A stretch of 64,000 nucleotides of DNA. Source: Pocillopora verrucosa. Its lineage: Eukaryota; Cnidaria; Anthozoa; Scleractinia; Pocilloporidae. Below the pieces are notes generated by a model. That model did not search any database, was not told the origin of the DNA, and saw only the letters and a program-made list of their open reading frames with translations. Shown one piece after another: positions 44,961-56,544 of this stretch (position 1 is the first letter of the stretch; the number at the start of each line of letters is the position of its first letter). Position numbers and translations under genes: made by a program. The stretch lies in assembly GCF_036669915.1 (NCBI RefSeq), contig NC_089318.1, positions 7,431,849 through 7,495,848 of the forward strand. The letters run 5' to 3'.

Positions 44961-46839
44961 GGCTCATAAAATTGCGTGCGCCCAGCGACAAATTGAGTTG
45001 ACGAAAAAACGAGTAAATGAATGAAGTCTGAGATGTGACTTAAATAGTCAGCTCATGCTAGATATGCATATTCCGTTATTGGCTTGTGAACTGCCTACAA
45101 ACAGCGTTTTAGTGTTATTTCCATTTCGTTCACCTAAAAACAATAGTTCATTTCAAGACATGCTCTAATTACTTTATAAAATGCCAAATTGCGTGACTCA
45201 GGCTTTATTACAGGGCGGTGTCCACTGAAAAAAGTGATGTAGATTGAGACGTTTTAAGAGAAATTTTTCCAAAACGTCTGACTGTTTTAATCCGAGCTAA
45301 AAGAACATTTTTTTGAATTACAATAATTATCATAAACTACAGATCTCGAACGTTCCTATTCATGCATTAATAATGAGAAAGTAATTATCAGCGCATAAAA
45401 GTTTCGCTTTACTCAGGCAAGGAGTTTTCCGACAAGGTCGCTGGTCTACAAAAGTCTTGTGACAATTTGGTGTCGTGACTGCATTGCAACGGCGTAATCA
45501 TTCCACGGCTGACATTTCGCGAAAGGTTAGAGGATCTATGTCATAAGTTACTGTTAGGTAAAAAAGATATGAAAATATAATTTCATATTCCAAGTAGCAT
45601 AGCCGCATACGAAATTCATGCTTATCATTTCTCAATTCAAATTTTTTCTTACCTCAGGCAGACTCGAGTTGGAGACTTGCGCTTTCTCACGAGTGAAAGA
45701 AAAGGGAAAAGAGAGATTTATAGGCAAGCAGTGAATTGTCGAACAAGCTCGAAAAAACAAACTAAAAACAAAAAAACAACCAAAAAAACAAACAAAAAAA
45801 AAAATGATGTATAAGCTTTAAAATAAACTTTGAAGGAAACTATAAACGCTCTGTTATTCAGAACCGATTTATTCTTACCCATACTCAAAACGAACACAAA
45901 AATCTTGCTGTTTGATCTCAGTGCTGCTTTACTTCTCTTAATTTTCATTTCAAAATCTTTAAGCCGTGGAAAGGCTAATAAAAAATTAATCACACGTTCT
46001 CCTTTAAAGACTCAGAAAAAAAAGAAAATGAAAATTATTCGTGCCATTAAACAACCTGAAAGTGTACCCCTACATTTTCTGATCCAAATATCAGCCTATA
46101 TTTGTTGTACAATGGGCAAAAAAAGACACATAACCTTTCAAAACAGGCTCGTATTTACAGTTCACTCACATCTAAGCAAACTTTTTTTCCGTATCCTGAA
46201 TTAACTTTTCGGTCGTAGGAGAACGCTTGCAACTCAGCAATAAACATTAATCAAATAAAATGTTTCGAATATAAAGTTCCACTTCATTTTGAGAAAGATA
46301 TTTGCCTTCAAAGTTACTGAAGGTCGATTAGTTTGAAAACGTCTCGTAACAATTCTGAAACCTTATGATAAAGTACACATGTCTACTGAAAGAAACAACA
46401 TCTTCGTTTAGCCACATTTTTATTCTTAAAAACACTTTGAATAAACGGTCAGAATTATAAAATCCCAGGAGGGAGTCGGAACTCTATTAAACTTGAATTT
46501 AAAACCACGGGGAAGGTCAAAAAACTCGTGAACTTTGTGTTCTTATATCAACCCGTAAAGAAAATAGATTATGTTTTTCAGGAAGGCAAGATCTTCCCCT
46601 AGCGTTGTAGCCGTTATCGGAATAGAGGGGTATGAGATCGAGGTCCTTTCAGAGGTATAAATAGTTAGTCTTTAATAATTGACAAACTTTGACAAACACG
46701 CACAAGATAATCATAGAATTCACAGCAGTCTTTTGTTTCTTTGGGCCAAACGTTAGAAGAGTGATGCTTATAGGAGCGTAAAGAACAATATTACTTCTTA
46801 CAGTTAAGAGATTTAAATTTAAATTTTAAAGTCAAGAAA
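44961..46839. other. Gene-poor stretch
   Basis: Nothing recognised. A/C-rich simple sequence near 45755-45805 (AAAACAAAC type). The overlapping opposite-strand open stretches (45718-46204) have no motif. Confidence 0.35.
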
Positions 46840-47530
46840 TTTTATCTGTGAGCCCCTTTATCAGCGTTCAGCCAAAATTAAAAAGCAGGAGCCGGATGGA
46901 CCATCATTGATAATTCATGTAAAATTTTCACCTGCCTTTTTCAAGCTATTTAACAGTAGCAAAATTAATTCCTTTGTGGAAACGTACGAAATTGTGGTCT
47001 TTTTCATTCCTTTCAATAGTGAGACAAAGAGTTTTGACACCCAGCTGTAAGTATCTATTTTTCTGAATAACAGACAATTTAAAGATTAAAAGGGTGTTGG
47101 CGATCTCTTTTGTTCGTCTCCGATCTCAGACGCGTCTTGTTACGAAATTACTTGTTTTGTTTGTGATCACTACCATTACGACGGTAAGAAAGAAGATGAA
47201 ACTCTTTCCTTGTTTTTCAGCTATTAAGACACTTCTGTGGAGAGTTAAAAGAAAAGAAAAAAGACGGCTATTCAACTGAATCGCACTCAACTCCTCTTTG
47301 GAAACGTACGAAAATATTGTGCAGAAAATGTTTTCCTTTTAATTGTGGGACAATAACTTTTGGCACCTAGCTGTAAGTATCTTTATTTTGGTTGATGGCG
47401 ACCTCTATTCTTTGTTTCTGCTCTCTTCCGTTTCTTATTGTGAAGTTTAATTGTATTCAGTGATAAAAAGGTGAAAGTCTTCACCGCGTATCGAGGAGCA
47501 AAGCCAAAATTGGAAAAGGCAGAGGAGGCC
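46840..47530 (+). repeat. Partial fourth copy of the unit spacer
   Basis: Matches 40545-41230 and 54605-55280 directly, ending within the start of the FReD tail fragment (AAATTGGAAAAGGCAGAGG at about 47502-47520). It shows that at least one more unit once lay here. Confidence 0.65.
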
Positions 47531-48730
47531 GGAAAGAGGAGGTAAGTTGAGATAATTCCTATTTGGACAGCCAACTCAACAAGATAAAATCTGTTTTTAA
47601 TCTTGATAAAAACGTTCACATAACTGTTTGCGTTTAAGCATCCAATGCCAGCCGAATGACCAGTTACGTAGGAAAATTTTCGCAGGACTTCAACAACGGC
47701 GGAGTAGAAAGCTTCAGGTCGCCAATTCAAATAAAGTACACTCAAGGTACATTATAAAAGGGATAAATCTTAAGATGAAATAATATCACGGTTTATCTAT
47801 TAAATTAGTAGAGTGATTTTACAGAAAATTCTCGGTGCAAGCATCATTTTCTTACCCATAATTCTTCTTAAGGAAAACCGTGAGATGCTATGTAAAGTGC
47901 GGAAAGAGATTTAAAGCTGAATTTACTCAAGTCACTCCCTAAACACGAAGTGCACTCTAACTCTTAACTATAATTATTATGAATTTTCTGTTGGAAGTTG
48001 TAGACTGAAGAAATCATATCAACAAGAAATAGTTTTGGAAAGAAACAGTATCTAATCAATTCATGTTTACATCTAGGTTTAAGTGTGATTCATCAGACAT
48101 CGTTCACGAAACATATGCCGGCTTGAAAACTTTCTTACATCACATGACTGCCTATCTCAAAAAGCGATATATTTTACGCAACTTTTCGCGACAAAATGGG
48201 TGGAAAACATTTGGTCAGAAAACTTTAGTGTTTTTGTTACATGTCATCTATGTGAGAGTTTTCGCGCACATCTGAAGCATCTGGTATTTGCAAAAAGGTT
48301 GTGTTTGTTTATCGCATGTTACATACATTATGGCGAAAGATCACAGTGCTCTAAACAGTAGTCCAGTATTGAATGTCTAATGCAATGTCATTAAGTTACT
48401 TTTGGTAAGTAGTTTTTATAAATGTTGTCAGCTGTCTTAGGACTCCAACTTTTGTTAAATTTTTTAAGACACATGTTTCCAAAATAGTGTAGTTGTTCTC
48501 CGATTCTCTTTTTTTTGCGTAGCCACAAGCCAAAAAATGATTTTTGGCTAGATCAGCGATCGAAAGTGTGAATTTCACAGATTTTGTCTAGGGCACAGCG
48601 ACTGCAATAATGTGGCTCACGGAATTCCATCTTGCTACAAGTTACAAGATGTATTCAGTTAGTACACTGTGAAAACAGGGTTTTGCCTTCACAAATGAAC
48701 GGACGGACGGGGACAACTCTTAAAAACTCT
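47531..48730. other. Gene-free stretch
   Basis: No coding sequence or repeat recognised. Confidence 0.35.
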
Positions 48731-49136
48731 TGTGGGTAAAGGCTTTCCTTGGGGGCACTCGCTGGCTGCGGGAAGGTAACCGGAATCTATTACGGCTGCT
48801 GACTATCCTTGAGAGAAAGACTAACGACAACAGGGTTGGCTCCAACGTAGATTTATTCTTCAAGCTCTACTACAATTTTGACCAGAACGGACCTGGCCAG
48901 GGCTGGTTCAACCCCGTTCTCTTCCTAACTTTCTCACCCAACTCCTAAGCTTTACAGAACAGTCCTATTTAAGCCTAACGTACATGGATAACGTAATGTC
49001 ATGAATAATCTAAAGGATCATGTAATCTATTACACTATTGGCTAAGTAGGAATTTCGTCTTTTACAACATTAATTACTTTAAAAGAGTTCCGGTGGATAA
49101 CAGTTACACAAAAGGACATGACAGGTGGCTGTTACA
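48731..49136 (-). mobile_element. Possible solo LTR
   Basis: Read on the minus strand, the segment runs from TGTAACAGCC to TTTACCCACA. It has a TATA-like TTAAATAG near its middle and an AATAAA further on (near 48854), the order expected of an LTR. I could not find a clear target duplication or a second copy, so the call is tentative. Confidence 0.35.
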
Positions 49137-49784
49137 GTTTAACACTAATAACAACTGCTTACGGGTGACTAAAGGAGAACTGGTAGCGTTTACGCTTTGC
49201 TGATCTAAGCTTTCTACGTTGAATATATTGTATTTTTTTAAGCGCAAGCATGAAAGAACTCGATAACTAAAAATCCTATCGAAACTTCACCTGAAATATT
49301 TTTCATGCCAGCGTGATCAGAGGAGACCCTTCTCTTAGACCTTAATTTGAATATCGACCTTAATTTGAGTATCAAAAACTCACCTATTTGTTCAAAAGAA
49401 TTCTCAAAATACAGGCGTAAATCGGGCTAAAAAGGCATGTAAATGAATAGCTTATACACCAACGATGTTACCGATTGCCTCAAACCCGCGGTTACATCTC
49501 TAATTTTCATCCACCAACATCTTAAAACAACGCAAATCCATGTGTTTAATTTTCTCAATTGCGCTCGTGTCAAAGATTATTTGCATAATTCTGAAAATTT
49601 ACTAAGATCTCCTTTTGACCGTTCAAACTGCGTTTGTTTATCTTTTACACTAAGGATTTTAGGTTTTCATAACAACTGAATGGAGATTAGATGCCGAGTT
49701 GTCCTAAAGCGTTGCGTAAACGTGATCGATCGTGACGCTAAAGCGCTTGCGTGACTTACAAATTAAATAAATGTGATCATAAGG
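49137..49784. other. Gene-free stretch before unit D
   Basis: No coding sequence or repeat recognised. Confidence 0.35.
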
Positions 49785-50267
49785 GAACGTTTACGGACCT
49801 TTTGTGGAGTATTCCCTACAGAAACCATCGAGGAGCAATTTCGTTTGGGCTCGAATGTTTGCCTAATCTTTTTTTCGAAATTCTGCAAATAAGACGAATA
49901 CACTCTTAACTGTCTTTCAAAACGTTTACTTACTCAGAAGAAAGTCTCAATATGGTGATAACTCTTACGGCTAACGACTAAAATTTTGGCAGTGTTACTG
50001 CTAACGATTATTTTCTTTCCGTTGCAATTTAAAAAAAATGTTATGGTTAATGCTTTAAGGGAAACAATTTCCCAGTTAATTAGAAAAATGCATCCATGCA
50101 TTTTCCACAAATAAGCAAACAGTTTGATATCATGAAGTTTTATCAATGGAGGTCGCTTTTAAGCAAGAGACCCAAATATCTATTCATTTCGTTCCGGATT
50201 ACCCCATGCTTGTCAGATGTAATAATCATCTACCCTTTTTTTCCTTCATATTAATAGTGCCATTGCT

Positions 50268-51967
50268 ATGGGCATCGTACAATATCTCCAAGTCATGCTG
50301 TTCGTATTCAATTTGACACTCTCCTCTCTGGCAAAGAAAGCGGTAAATTGTCAAAACTTCAAGTTTGCTATCCATGAAGATGTCGTCCATAATCACATTC
50401 TTAAGGGTCACGTGTTTCAAAGATTGACAGTCCCCAATGCCATCCAGTGTCACTTGAAGTGCAAAGATGACTGCCTGTGTGTATCCATGAACTATTTCCC
50501 TCGCTCCAAAGAAAATAACTGTGAGCTTAACGTTGCTAATAAAGACACGGAGCCAGCGGCGATGAAATGGAGGCAAGGAGGAAATTATTATGATTTGGTG
50601 AGAAGCTACACGGTGAAGGTGAGATAACATTGTTCATCTAATTCCTTATTCATTTATTTATCAACTTTCGTAAATAAAATAAATATTCCCACATGATCAA
50701 GTTTTGCGGTACTCCTTAAAAAAGAGGTGGGTCATATGTCAGTCCGGACCAAAGACAATTTTGTGCACACTTTTTTGTCTGCGATATGACTGGTCTCGAC
50801 AAAACAAAAACAAACTGATTTGGCTGAGAAAGGATTGGGTCCATTCTCTTTCTCGCAAACTTTTTTCTAAACGGCCATGTTGTAATGCGAGGGGGACGGC
50901 AGAACAGAAGTGACTACGAATTTAACAAAGACATAATTGATTTGACCATTGCTGTATTACTGGATTTCAATTCTAATTTGTGATGGACATTTCATCTCCA
51001 TTCTGGCACCCCACTACGTGTTGCACTGTTTGTTATCAATTCGATGCGTTTCCGGTGAGATTTGTCGATGGTTGCTAAAAGTATATGCCAACCCAATTCG
51101 ATGAGCATGCTGAGCTAAAACATTCTTTGAATGTTGCTGTAGGGTGGAGACAGATACGCACCAAAGAAGCACCATTGCACTAACAGATGCTGCCGCACCA
51201 ATCCTTGTCTCAATAGAGGGGTATGTCGGGAGATTTGTGACACCCACAGCACCAGGTTTAACTGCACCTGTCCTGACACATACTCTGGTCAGCGGTGTGA
51301 GAAGAAGATGAAACATCCGAGAAGCTGCAAAGACATAGCTAAGAACAATGCCTCGACATCAGGAAAATACGACATCTACGATTCAAACAGTGATCGGTTT
51401 TCTGTTTACTGTGACTTGCAGTCTGAACCTGGCTTTGTATGGACGTTAATACAATCGTTTTCCTTGTCCAAGAGGAATGCCTTCAATTATACAGGGTTTG
51501 GAAAAAACTTTGAGATTGATATTGAAGAGGGGGGAGTGAATTGGAATGAGTTCCGACTATCCTTATCACAGATGCAGTATCTTGCTAATCACTCCACGCA
51601 TCTGAGAGCAACTTGTAACTTTTCTACGGATGGTCTGCAGTATACGGACTACGCACGCGCTAAGCTGGCAGGTCATAACATTTTTGGTACTTGGGAAACC
51701 TGCCAGATGTACGAATATGTTAATATCCGGGGAAACTTCTGTTCTAATTGCACTGCCCTGACAAAACAGAAGGAATATGCGTCCTGGCACATAAAGAGTT
51801 ACAAAAGTATAAAATTCGGATGTGAATTTGATGGAAAACCAGGTGGAACCCCCAGTGAAAAAAACTTCGGACAATTTCACAACCTGTATATAAATCCGGA
51901 TCACCGCTGCTCGTTTTCTCCTGCTTCTACAACGCAGCATTGGTTTGGAGCTAAATGTGACGTGTAA
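50268..51967 (+). CDS. Gene D: secreted PAN/EGF/fibrinogen-like protein (USOMP-5-like)
   Basis: Exons 50268-50618 and 51143-51967, intron 524 bp with the same donor and acceptor as B and C, 391 aa. The signal peptide MGIVQYLQVMLFVFNLTLSS is followed by the PAN domain NCQNFKF with all six Cys. The EGF-like part carries NRGVCREIC where the others have NGGVCQEIC, a Gly-to-Arg change in a normally fixed turn. The fibrinogen-like part is complete to WFGAKCDV. Several differences from B and C cluster in short segments (DIYDSNSDRF, EIDIEEGGVN, NFGQFHNLYIN), while the THLRATCNFSTDGLQYTDY block is identical. One NCS sequon is changed (GNFCSNCTA). Intact. Confidence 0.9.
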
Positions 51968-52471
51968 CTTTTTGCGAATTCATTTCCTTTCCCAGGAAAG
52001 GAAACACAGCCAACTGAAAGCAAGAAAACATCGGAGCAAGGCTAAGAACTAACAATGACATCAAGTGCCTCCAAGTTTGGTCCAATTAGGAATTGAACTT
52101 GAACTAAACGTTTAATATTTCAGATAGTTACATTGACTGTTTATCACAGAGGAATATAGACATGCACAAGAGCGACGTCATAAGCAACCTTAGAGACATA
52201 GCATCCATATTTTAATAGTTGAAGGATGTAGGCAGTCTCTCTACAAACACTTTTTACCTGCACTTTCATCTTTTCTTTTAATGTTCAATAGATAATACAC
52301 TTACATCTTAAAAGTGAAAGGTCGATAAAATATTCGTCTTTGAAAACGCATTCAGAGCTCACTATTAGTTGATTTATGCAAATTATTTTCAAGTAAGTGA
52401 CTAATCGTAAGTTGAAATGCTTGTGTTTAGATCCAGAGATGTTTAAATAACTCTATACGCTATTAATCCAA
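51968..52471. repeat. Unit D spacer
   Basis: Shared with 38920-39330 and, inverted, 15940-16448. Nothing coding seen. Confidence 0.55.
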
Positions 52472-52819
52472 TTATATTGTTTTGTCGTCGTAAGGCGACA
52501 TTTTCCTGACTCGGTCAATCAACCATTTTCTCTTAACTGATAATTGAAAATTAGCTTCGGCTTCGTTAGTTTGTGCATTAGTAAAATCAAGCTTTAAGTT
52601 TAGGTTTCTTACTTTCGCTTTAAAAAATCTGCACAATGAGGAGAAATGGTATTTACTTAGTGGCAGGGAGATGTTAGTAATTTCTCCTAAGTGATAAATA
52701 TGTACAGCTTTGCTTGATTTTAATATTAGGGACTCGATACATAACTGTGCCTCTCTTTCATAAGGACTAAGGTACTTAAGTGCTTCGTTAGGATCACTGC
52801 TTACTTTATAACATTTCAC
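52472..52819 (-). CDS. ORF U: unrecognised 115-aa protein, open only in unit D
   Basis: The frame begins MKCYKVSSDPNEALKYLSPY and ends RVRKMSPYDDKTI. It has a charged, mixed alpha/beta-looking composition with no signal peptide or membrane segment. Homologous sequence lies downstream of genes B (15580-15940, plus) and C (39330-39720, minus), always antisense to the gene. Those copies share a 15-nt insertion and have stops. The open state here, with conservative differences from the others, suggests the ancestor was a real exon. It may be one exon of a larger gene. I do not know its family. Confidence 0.4.
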   Translation of the reverse strand: MKCYKVSSDPNEALKYLSPYEREAQLCIESLILKSSKAVHIYHLGEITNISLPLSKYHFSSLCRFFKAKVRNLNLKLDFTNAQTNEAEANFQLSVKRKWLIDRVRKMSPYDDKTI

Positions 52820-53772
52820 ATTTGTTCATAAAACAATTTTTGAAATGTTCAAAATGTAGGAGATGAAGTAGGTATAGTAGTTGGAGCAGGTGTTTGTCAA
52901 AAGAAGCACCAGTGAAGTGTAAAGGTCATTCAGGATTGTTGTACATAATGTAAGACATCATCTTATTATATTGTAAGTGCCCCTATAGCACGAGTTTCTG
53001 TTCATTGTTTGATTTGGTGAATAATCTTTAAAGTCACACTAGGTGGCTTGTCACGCGCTCTTAAGTGTAATTCAATATATTTGATAAAAGGCCTTTTGAT
53101 CAGTTTTTGGTAAGCACTCGTGCTCGTAAGGAAAGGAATTAGTAAAGGAAAGGAAGGAAAGGTTCGATCGATATCAAGTCTCGCCAGATCCGGCAATAAT
53201 GTAAGTTTGATTTACCTGAAGCATTTCTTAATCTATTTGCGTGTCTCTAATTTCTTAAATCAATCTTTAGTTTCACGGTATAATACAATAATAAAGAAGA
53301 AGGCGTTCCCAAAGAAGTTTGGTGCGGTACTTTGTATTGATCAGTGGATTTTGTGCGGTCCAGCTAGCGGTGGACAAGCGCCGCTCTATATATTATCATA
53401 TTAGTTGTGGACGATCGTCACTCATCGTAATGTTACGAACTTGTGTTCGTCAATTTCAAAGTCGCATTCCAGACTTTTACTTTAAGCTTGTGGATTTACA
53501 GCGACTTTACACTGTTGGACACGCAGTTGATACATTATTTAAAAAAAACCAAGTGACCATGAAGCAAAATTTGTTTTTCTTGAGTTGCGAAGTTTACCAT
53601 TTAAAATCTACGTTTCCGAAGTTTGAAACGTTCGATAATAAAATTGAAAATTTTGGAAGCTTTTAAAGTTATGCCATTTTCCACTCAAAAATGATATTCG
53701 AAATGCGCGGCCAAAGCACCATTTAACAAAAAACCAATGACGTCACTTTGGTAACATAAAATCAAATTCAGT
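52820..53772 (+). repeat. Unit D spacer with unrecognised open stretches
   Basis: A plus-strand frame (53319-53666) reads CVRQFQSRIPDFYFKLVDLQ and further on KKNQVTMKQNLFFLSCEVYH. Homologous sequence occurs inverted at 15170-15410 with frame breaks. A short purine-rich AAGGAAAGG repeat lies at 53128-53162. No family recognised; it may be an exon fragment of the same lost gene as the THAP-like piece that follows. Confidence 0.4.
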
Positions 53773-54385
53773 ATGGCGAATAGTATGAAAGATACGCGGC
53801 AACGAGGGCGATATTATGTTGCTGGTAACCCGGCTCTGACCAGCAAAGCTGTTATTATAGATCGTTCCAGCACCGGGCATAGAATGTTTCAGTTCTCGAA
53901 CGATCCTCATTGTGATATGAAACTGGGTGAAATTTGTCTGCAGACAAAGACACGATCTTAACGATCCAAACTGGCCGTAAACGTCGCATTGTTGGGCAAA
54001 TTTTGAAGAATTATGCTATGAGCAAAACTTGTTTTTATAAAATAATTAAAATAGTACGCGCGCTCTGATTGGCCATAAAACCATTTTACATGAGCGTATG
54101 TAAACACGGTTTTAGTTCCTCTTTCATTAGTTATTTCATAAAAGAAATGTAAAATGTTTTCCGTGTTTACATAGCCTGATGTAAACACGCGGGAGGTTGG
54201 GAGAATACGAGATAAGCGTAGGAAACCACAACGCGAAGCGGAGTGGTTTCCAGCTTATCGAGTGTTATATTTCTTCAATATTAAACAGCGTGATGGAGGC
54301 CCAAGGGATGAAGATGAAGCGCTTTTTGAGAAACGACATAGTACCAACCAGGGACACTAGTTTTGTGCGTGGTGTTAATTAAATT
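53773..54385 (+). pseudogene. THAP-domain-like fragment, unit D, split by an insertion
   Basis: First piece 53773-53961: MANSMKDTRQRGRYYVAG with Cys lost, then HRMFQFSNDPHCDMKLGEIC. A further basic piece reads GRKRRIVGQILKNYAMS in another frame (53970-54025). After an inserted element, the last piece is MKMKRFLRNDIVPTRD at 54309-54356. The order matches a THAP zinc finger spread over broken frames. Non-functional. Confidence 0.45.
54030..54275. mobile_element. Unit-D-specific insert of about 245 bp
   Basis: Units B and C run directly from AACTTG to TATTAAACAGC; unit D has about 245 bp between them. The insert contains GCGCGCTCTGATTGGCC and internal short inverted pieces (GTAAACACGG / CCGTGTTTAC; AGGAAACCAC / GTGGTTTCC). 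Termini and target duplication are unclear. Probably a MITE-type element. Confidence 0.55.
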
Positions 54386-55257
54386 TGAGTGTTTCTGTAC
54401 CGTTTCCTTAAATTGTTTTTCTATTTTTTCTCTTTGCATACTAATACTGCTTAAAAAAAGTCGTTCCAAACATTCAGCTTCTTTAATATACAAATAACCT
54501 AAAAGAAACTCAGTTGAATATCATCAAAGGTGGCGGATACAGAAGTAAGGAGGTTGAGTGACGTAATTTCCAATTGGTCTGTTTCTCAGTTTTTGAACCT
54601 TTGCATTTGTGAACTCCTTTATAGAGAGTTCAGCCAAAAATAAAGAGCTGGAGCCGGATCGACCATCATTCATAATTCGTGTTCAACTGCCTCTTTTAAC
54701 TGTAACAAAGTCAATTCCTCTATGGAAACGAAGGAAAATTTTCAATAGCGAGAGAATGAGTTTTGTCAGCTAGCTGTAAGTATTTATATTTCTGAATGAA
54801 AGACAATTTAAAGATTAAAAGACTATTGGCGATCTCCTTTGTCTGTCTCTGGTCTCTACCGCTTCTTGTTGTGAAATTACTTGTTTTTTTTTTTATCATT
54901 ATTCTAAAGATAATCAAAAGACACATTGCGACGTATATCCTTCCACGAATTTAAAAAAAGAAACAAAAGAAAAAAAAGGTGAAACTCCTATTACGACACT
55001 TCTGAGGAGGACTATACGAAAAAAAGGGCTATTCAACTGAATCACTCAACTCTCCTTGGAAACATACGGAAATACCGTGGTCAATTTTTTCCTTCTAATT
55101 GTGGAGACAACAAGCTTTGACATCCAACTGTAAGTGTCGATCTTTCTCGATGATAAACACCTCATGGCCAGCTCTTTTCATTGTTTCTGGTCTTTTCTAG
55201 TTTAATTGTTTTGAGTGATAGAAAGGTGGAAGTATTTGCCTCATATTGAAGAGCAAA
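54386..55257 (+). repeat. Unit D spacer (matches 40319-41197)
   Basis: Non-coding, highly similar to the unit C spacer. Nothing coding recognised. Confidence 0.6.
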
Positions 55258-55450
55258 GCAAAAATTGTCAGAGGAGGCAGCCTGGCAAATAAGGGTTTGT
55301 AATAGCACTGAGAGGGGATGTGAATTTGATGGAGGAGCAGGAGGACTCATCGACAAGGAAGACAATTTCGGGGAGTATGGCTGCAACGATAGAAATCAGG
55401 ATCACCGTTGCTCGTCTTCGCCTGCTTCCACAACCCAGCACAGGTTTTGA
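55258..55450 (+). pseudogene. C-terminal FReD-like fragment downstream of gene D
   Basis: Encodes SEEAAWQIRVCNSTERGCEF, then GGLIDKEDNFGEYGC and SPASTTQHRF, ending by the same GGA-to-TGA change as the unit C copy. That shared stop places the mutation before the C/D duplication and after the split from B. Confidence 0.65.
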
Positions 55451-55867
55451 GCTAAATATGATTTGTGACTTTTGGTGGATTCATTCAACTCAGCCAACAA
55501 AATATCACTCTGAGAAACCATTAGAGCAAGGCTAAGAACAAACAATAGTCTCTCTACTATTCAAGTAATGTTCCATAGATAACACTATTACATTTTAAAA
55601 GTCAAAAGCTCGATAAAATCGTCTTCTTTCACATTCGTCGTTGAAAAGTCGTTTACTTTCAATCTTTGAAATTTTTTGTTCAATGAGAAAAAATCTAAGT
55701 ATGAATGAAATAAAAACTTCATATCATGGAAAGTGCGATGCATCACAAATGCTTATTCATTCGCTGCGCTCACTTGTTCATTTTTTGTGGTTCATCGCAA
55801 CCCGTGAATAAAAATCGTTCGTACGCACTTTCCATGGAATAATCTCTATGTATTCGAGATAGTTGGG

Positions 55868-56540
55868 GGTGAACATGCAAAATCATAATCCTATTCTGAC
55901 TCGTATTGTTCTCTATTGAACAAGAGCTGCCAGATTTCGGTCCAAAAACACGGTAACTCCATACTCTGAATGGCTACATTGTACATGTGTGGGTGGCCGA
56001 TTAAAATGCCCAGCATTGTCTAGTATCCAGTTCAAACGCACGCAACATTGACGTGTTACTCATCAATAATGGCGAAATAGTGGATGAAAGCCTCTGAATT
56101 GGCTGAAAACCTTAATAAATGTAGGGTCCGACAGATTGACGTAAACGGATCCGCAAATAGGGACGACGGCGGATGTCTACGACGGCGAGCGGAAGTTTAA
56201 AATATTTGCTCGCGCATTTCCGGTAGCCGGCGCGCGAAGTTTCCCACCGTAGCTGTGTTGTCTGCGACGTCAAATCGAAGTGTTTGTCTTTTGTCCAAAA
56301 CGTAAGTAAGTTTCTTTTACTTTAAGGTCATTTCAAATGAACTTATCGTATATTTTCAATATATAATGAACTGTCAACATTTTTCCTAACTTGTGACAAG
56401 TGTAAATGGTTGTAGAACTCATTTAAAGACGAAAACTGACCGAAGTTTCTTTCTCCTTCTAAACAGCTTCAAAAGTTCGAGACTTAAAAAGGCTTAAATG
56501 GAGGCGAGTTCAAATAAGACAGTACTACGAGTGTTCTCAA
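55868..56540 (+). mobile_element. Harbinger 5' terminus, leader and companion exon 1, copy E
   Basis: Starts at GGGGGTGAACATGC with the same left flank as at 42049. The companion start codon at 56498 is followed by about 40 bp, after which the sequence jumps to the transposase 5' region (matching 2196 onward). The body of the element has been deleted. No Penelope-like insert at the 55985 site. Confidence 0.6.
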
Positions 56541-56544
56541 GGTT

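Larger units (their letters stand above)
49785..55867 (+). repeat. Gene D unit, direct paralogue of 36690-42048
   Basis: Colinear with the gene C unit from the upstream flank (GGGAACGTTTACGG) to the Harbinger junction. Differences include the open ORF U, an extra 245-bp insert at about 54030-54275 and deletions near 55545. Confidence 0.75.

Noticed and set aside
45718-46204. Overlapping opposite-strand frames in A/C-rich sequence
   Set aside because: Low-complexity content and no recognisable motif or second copy.
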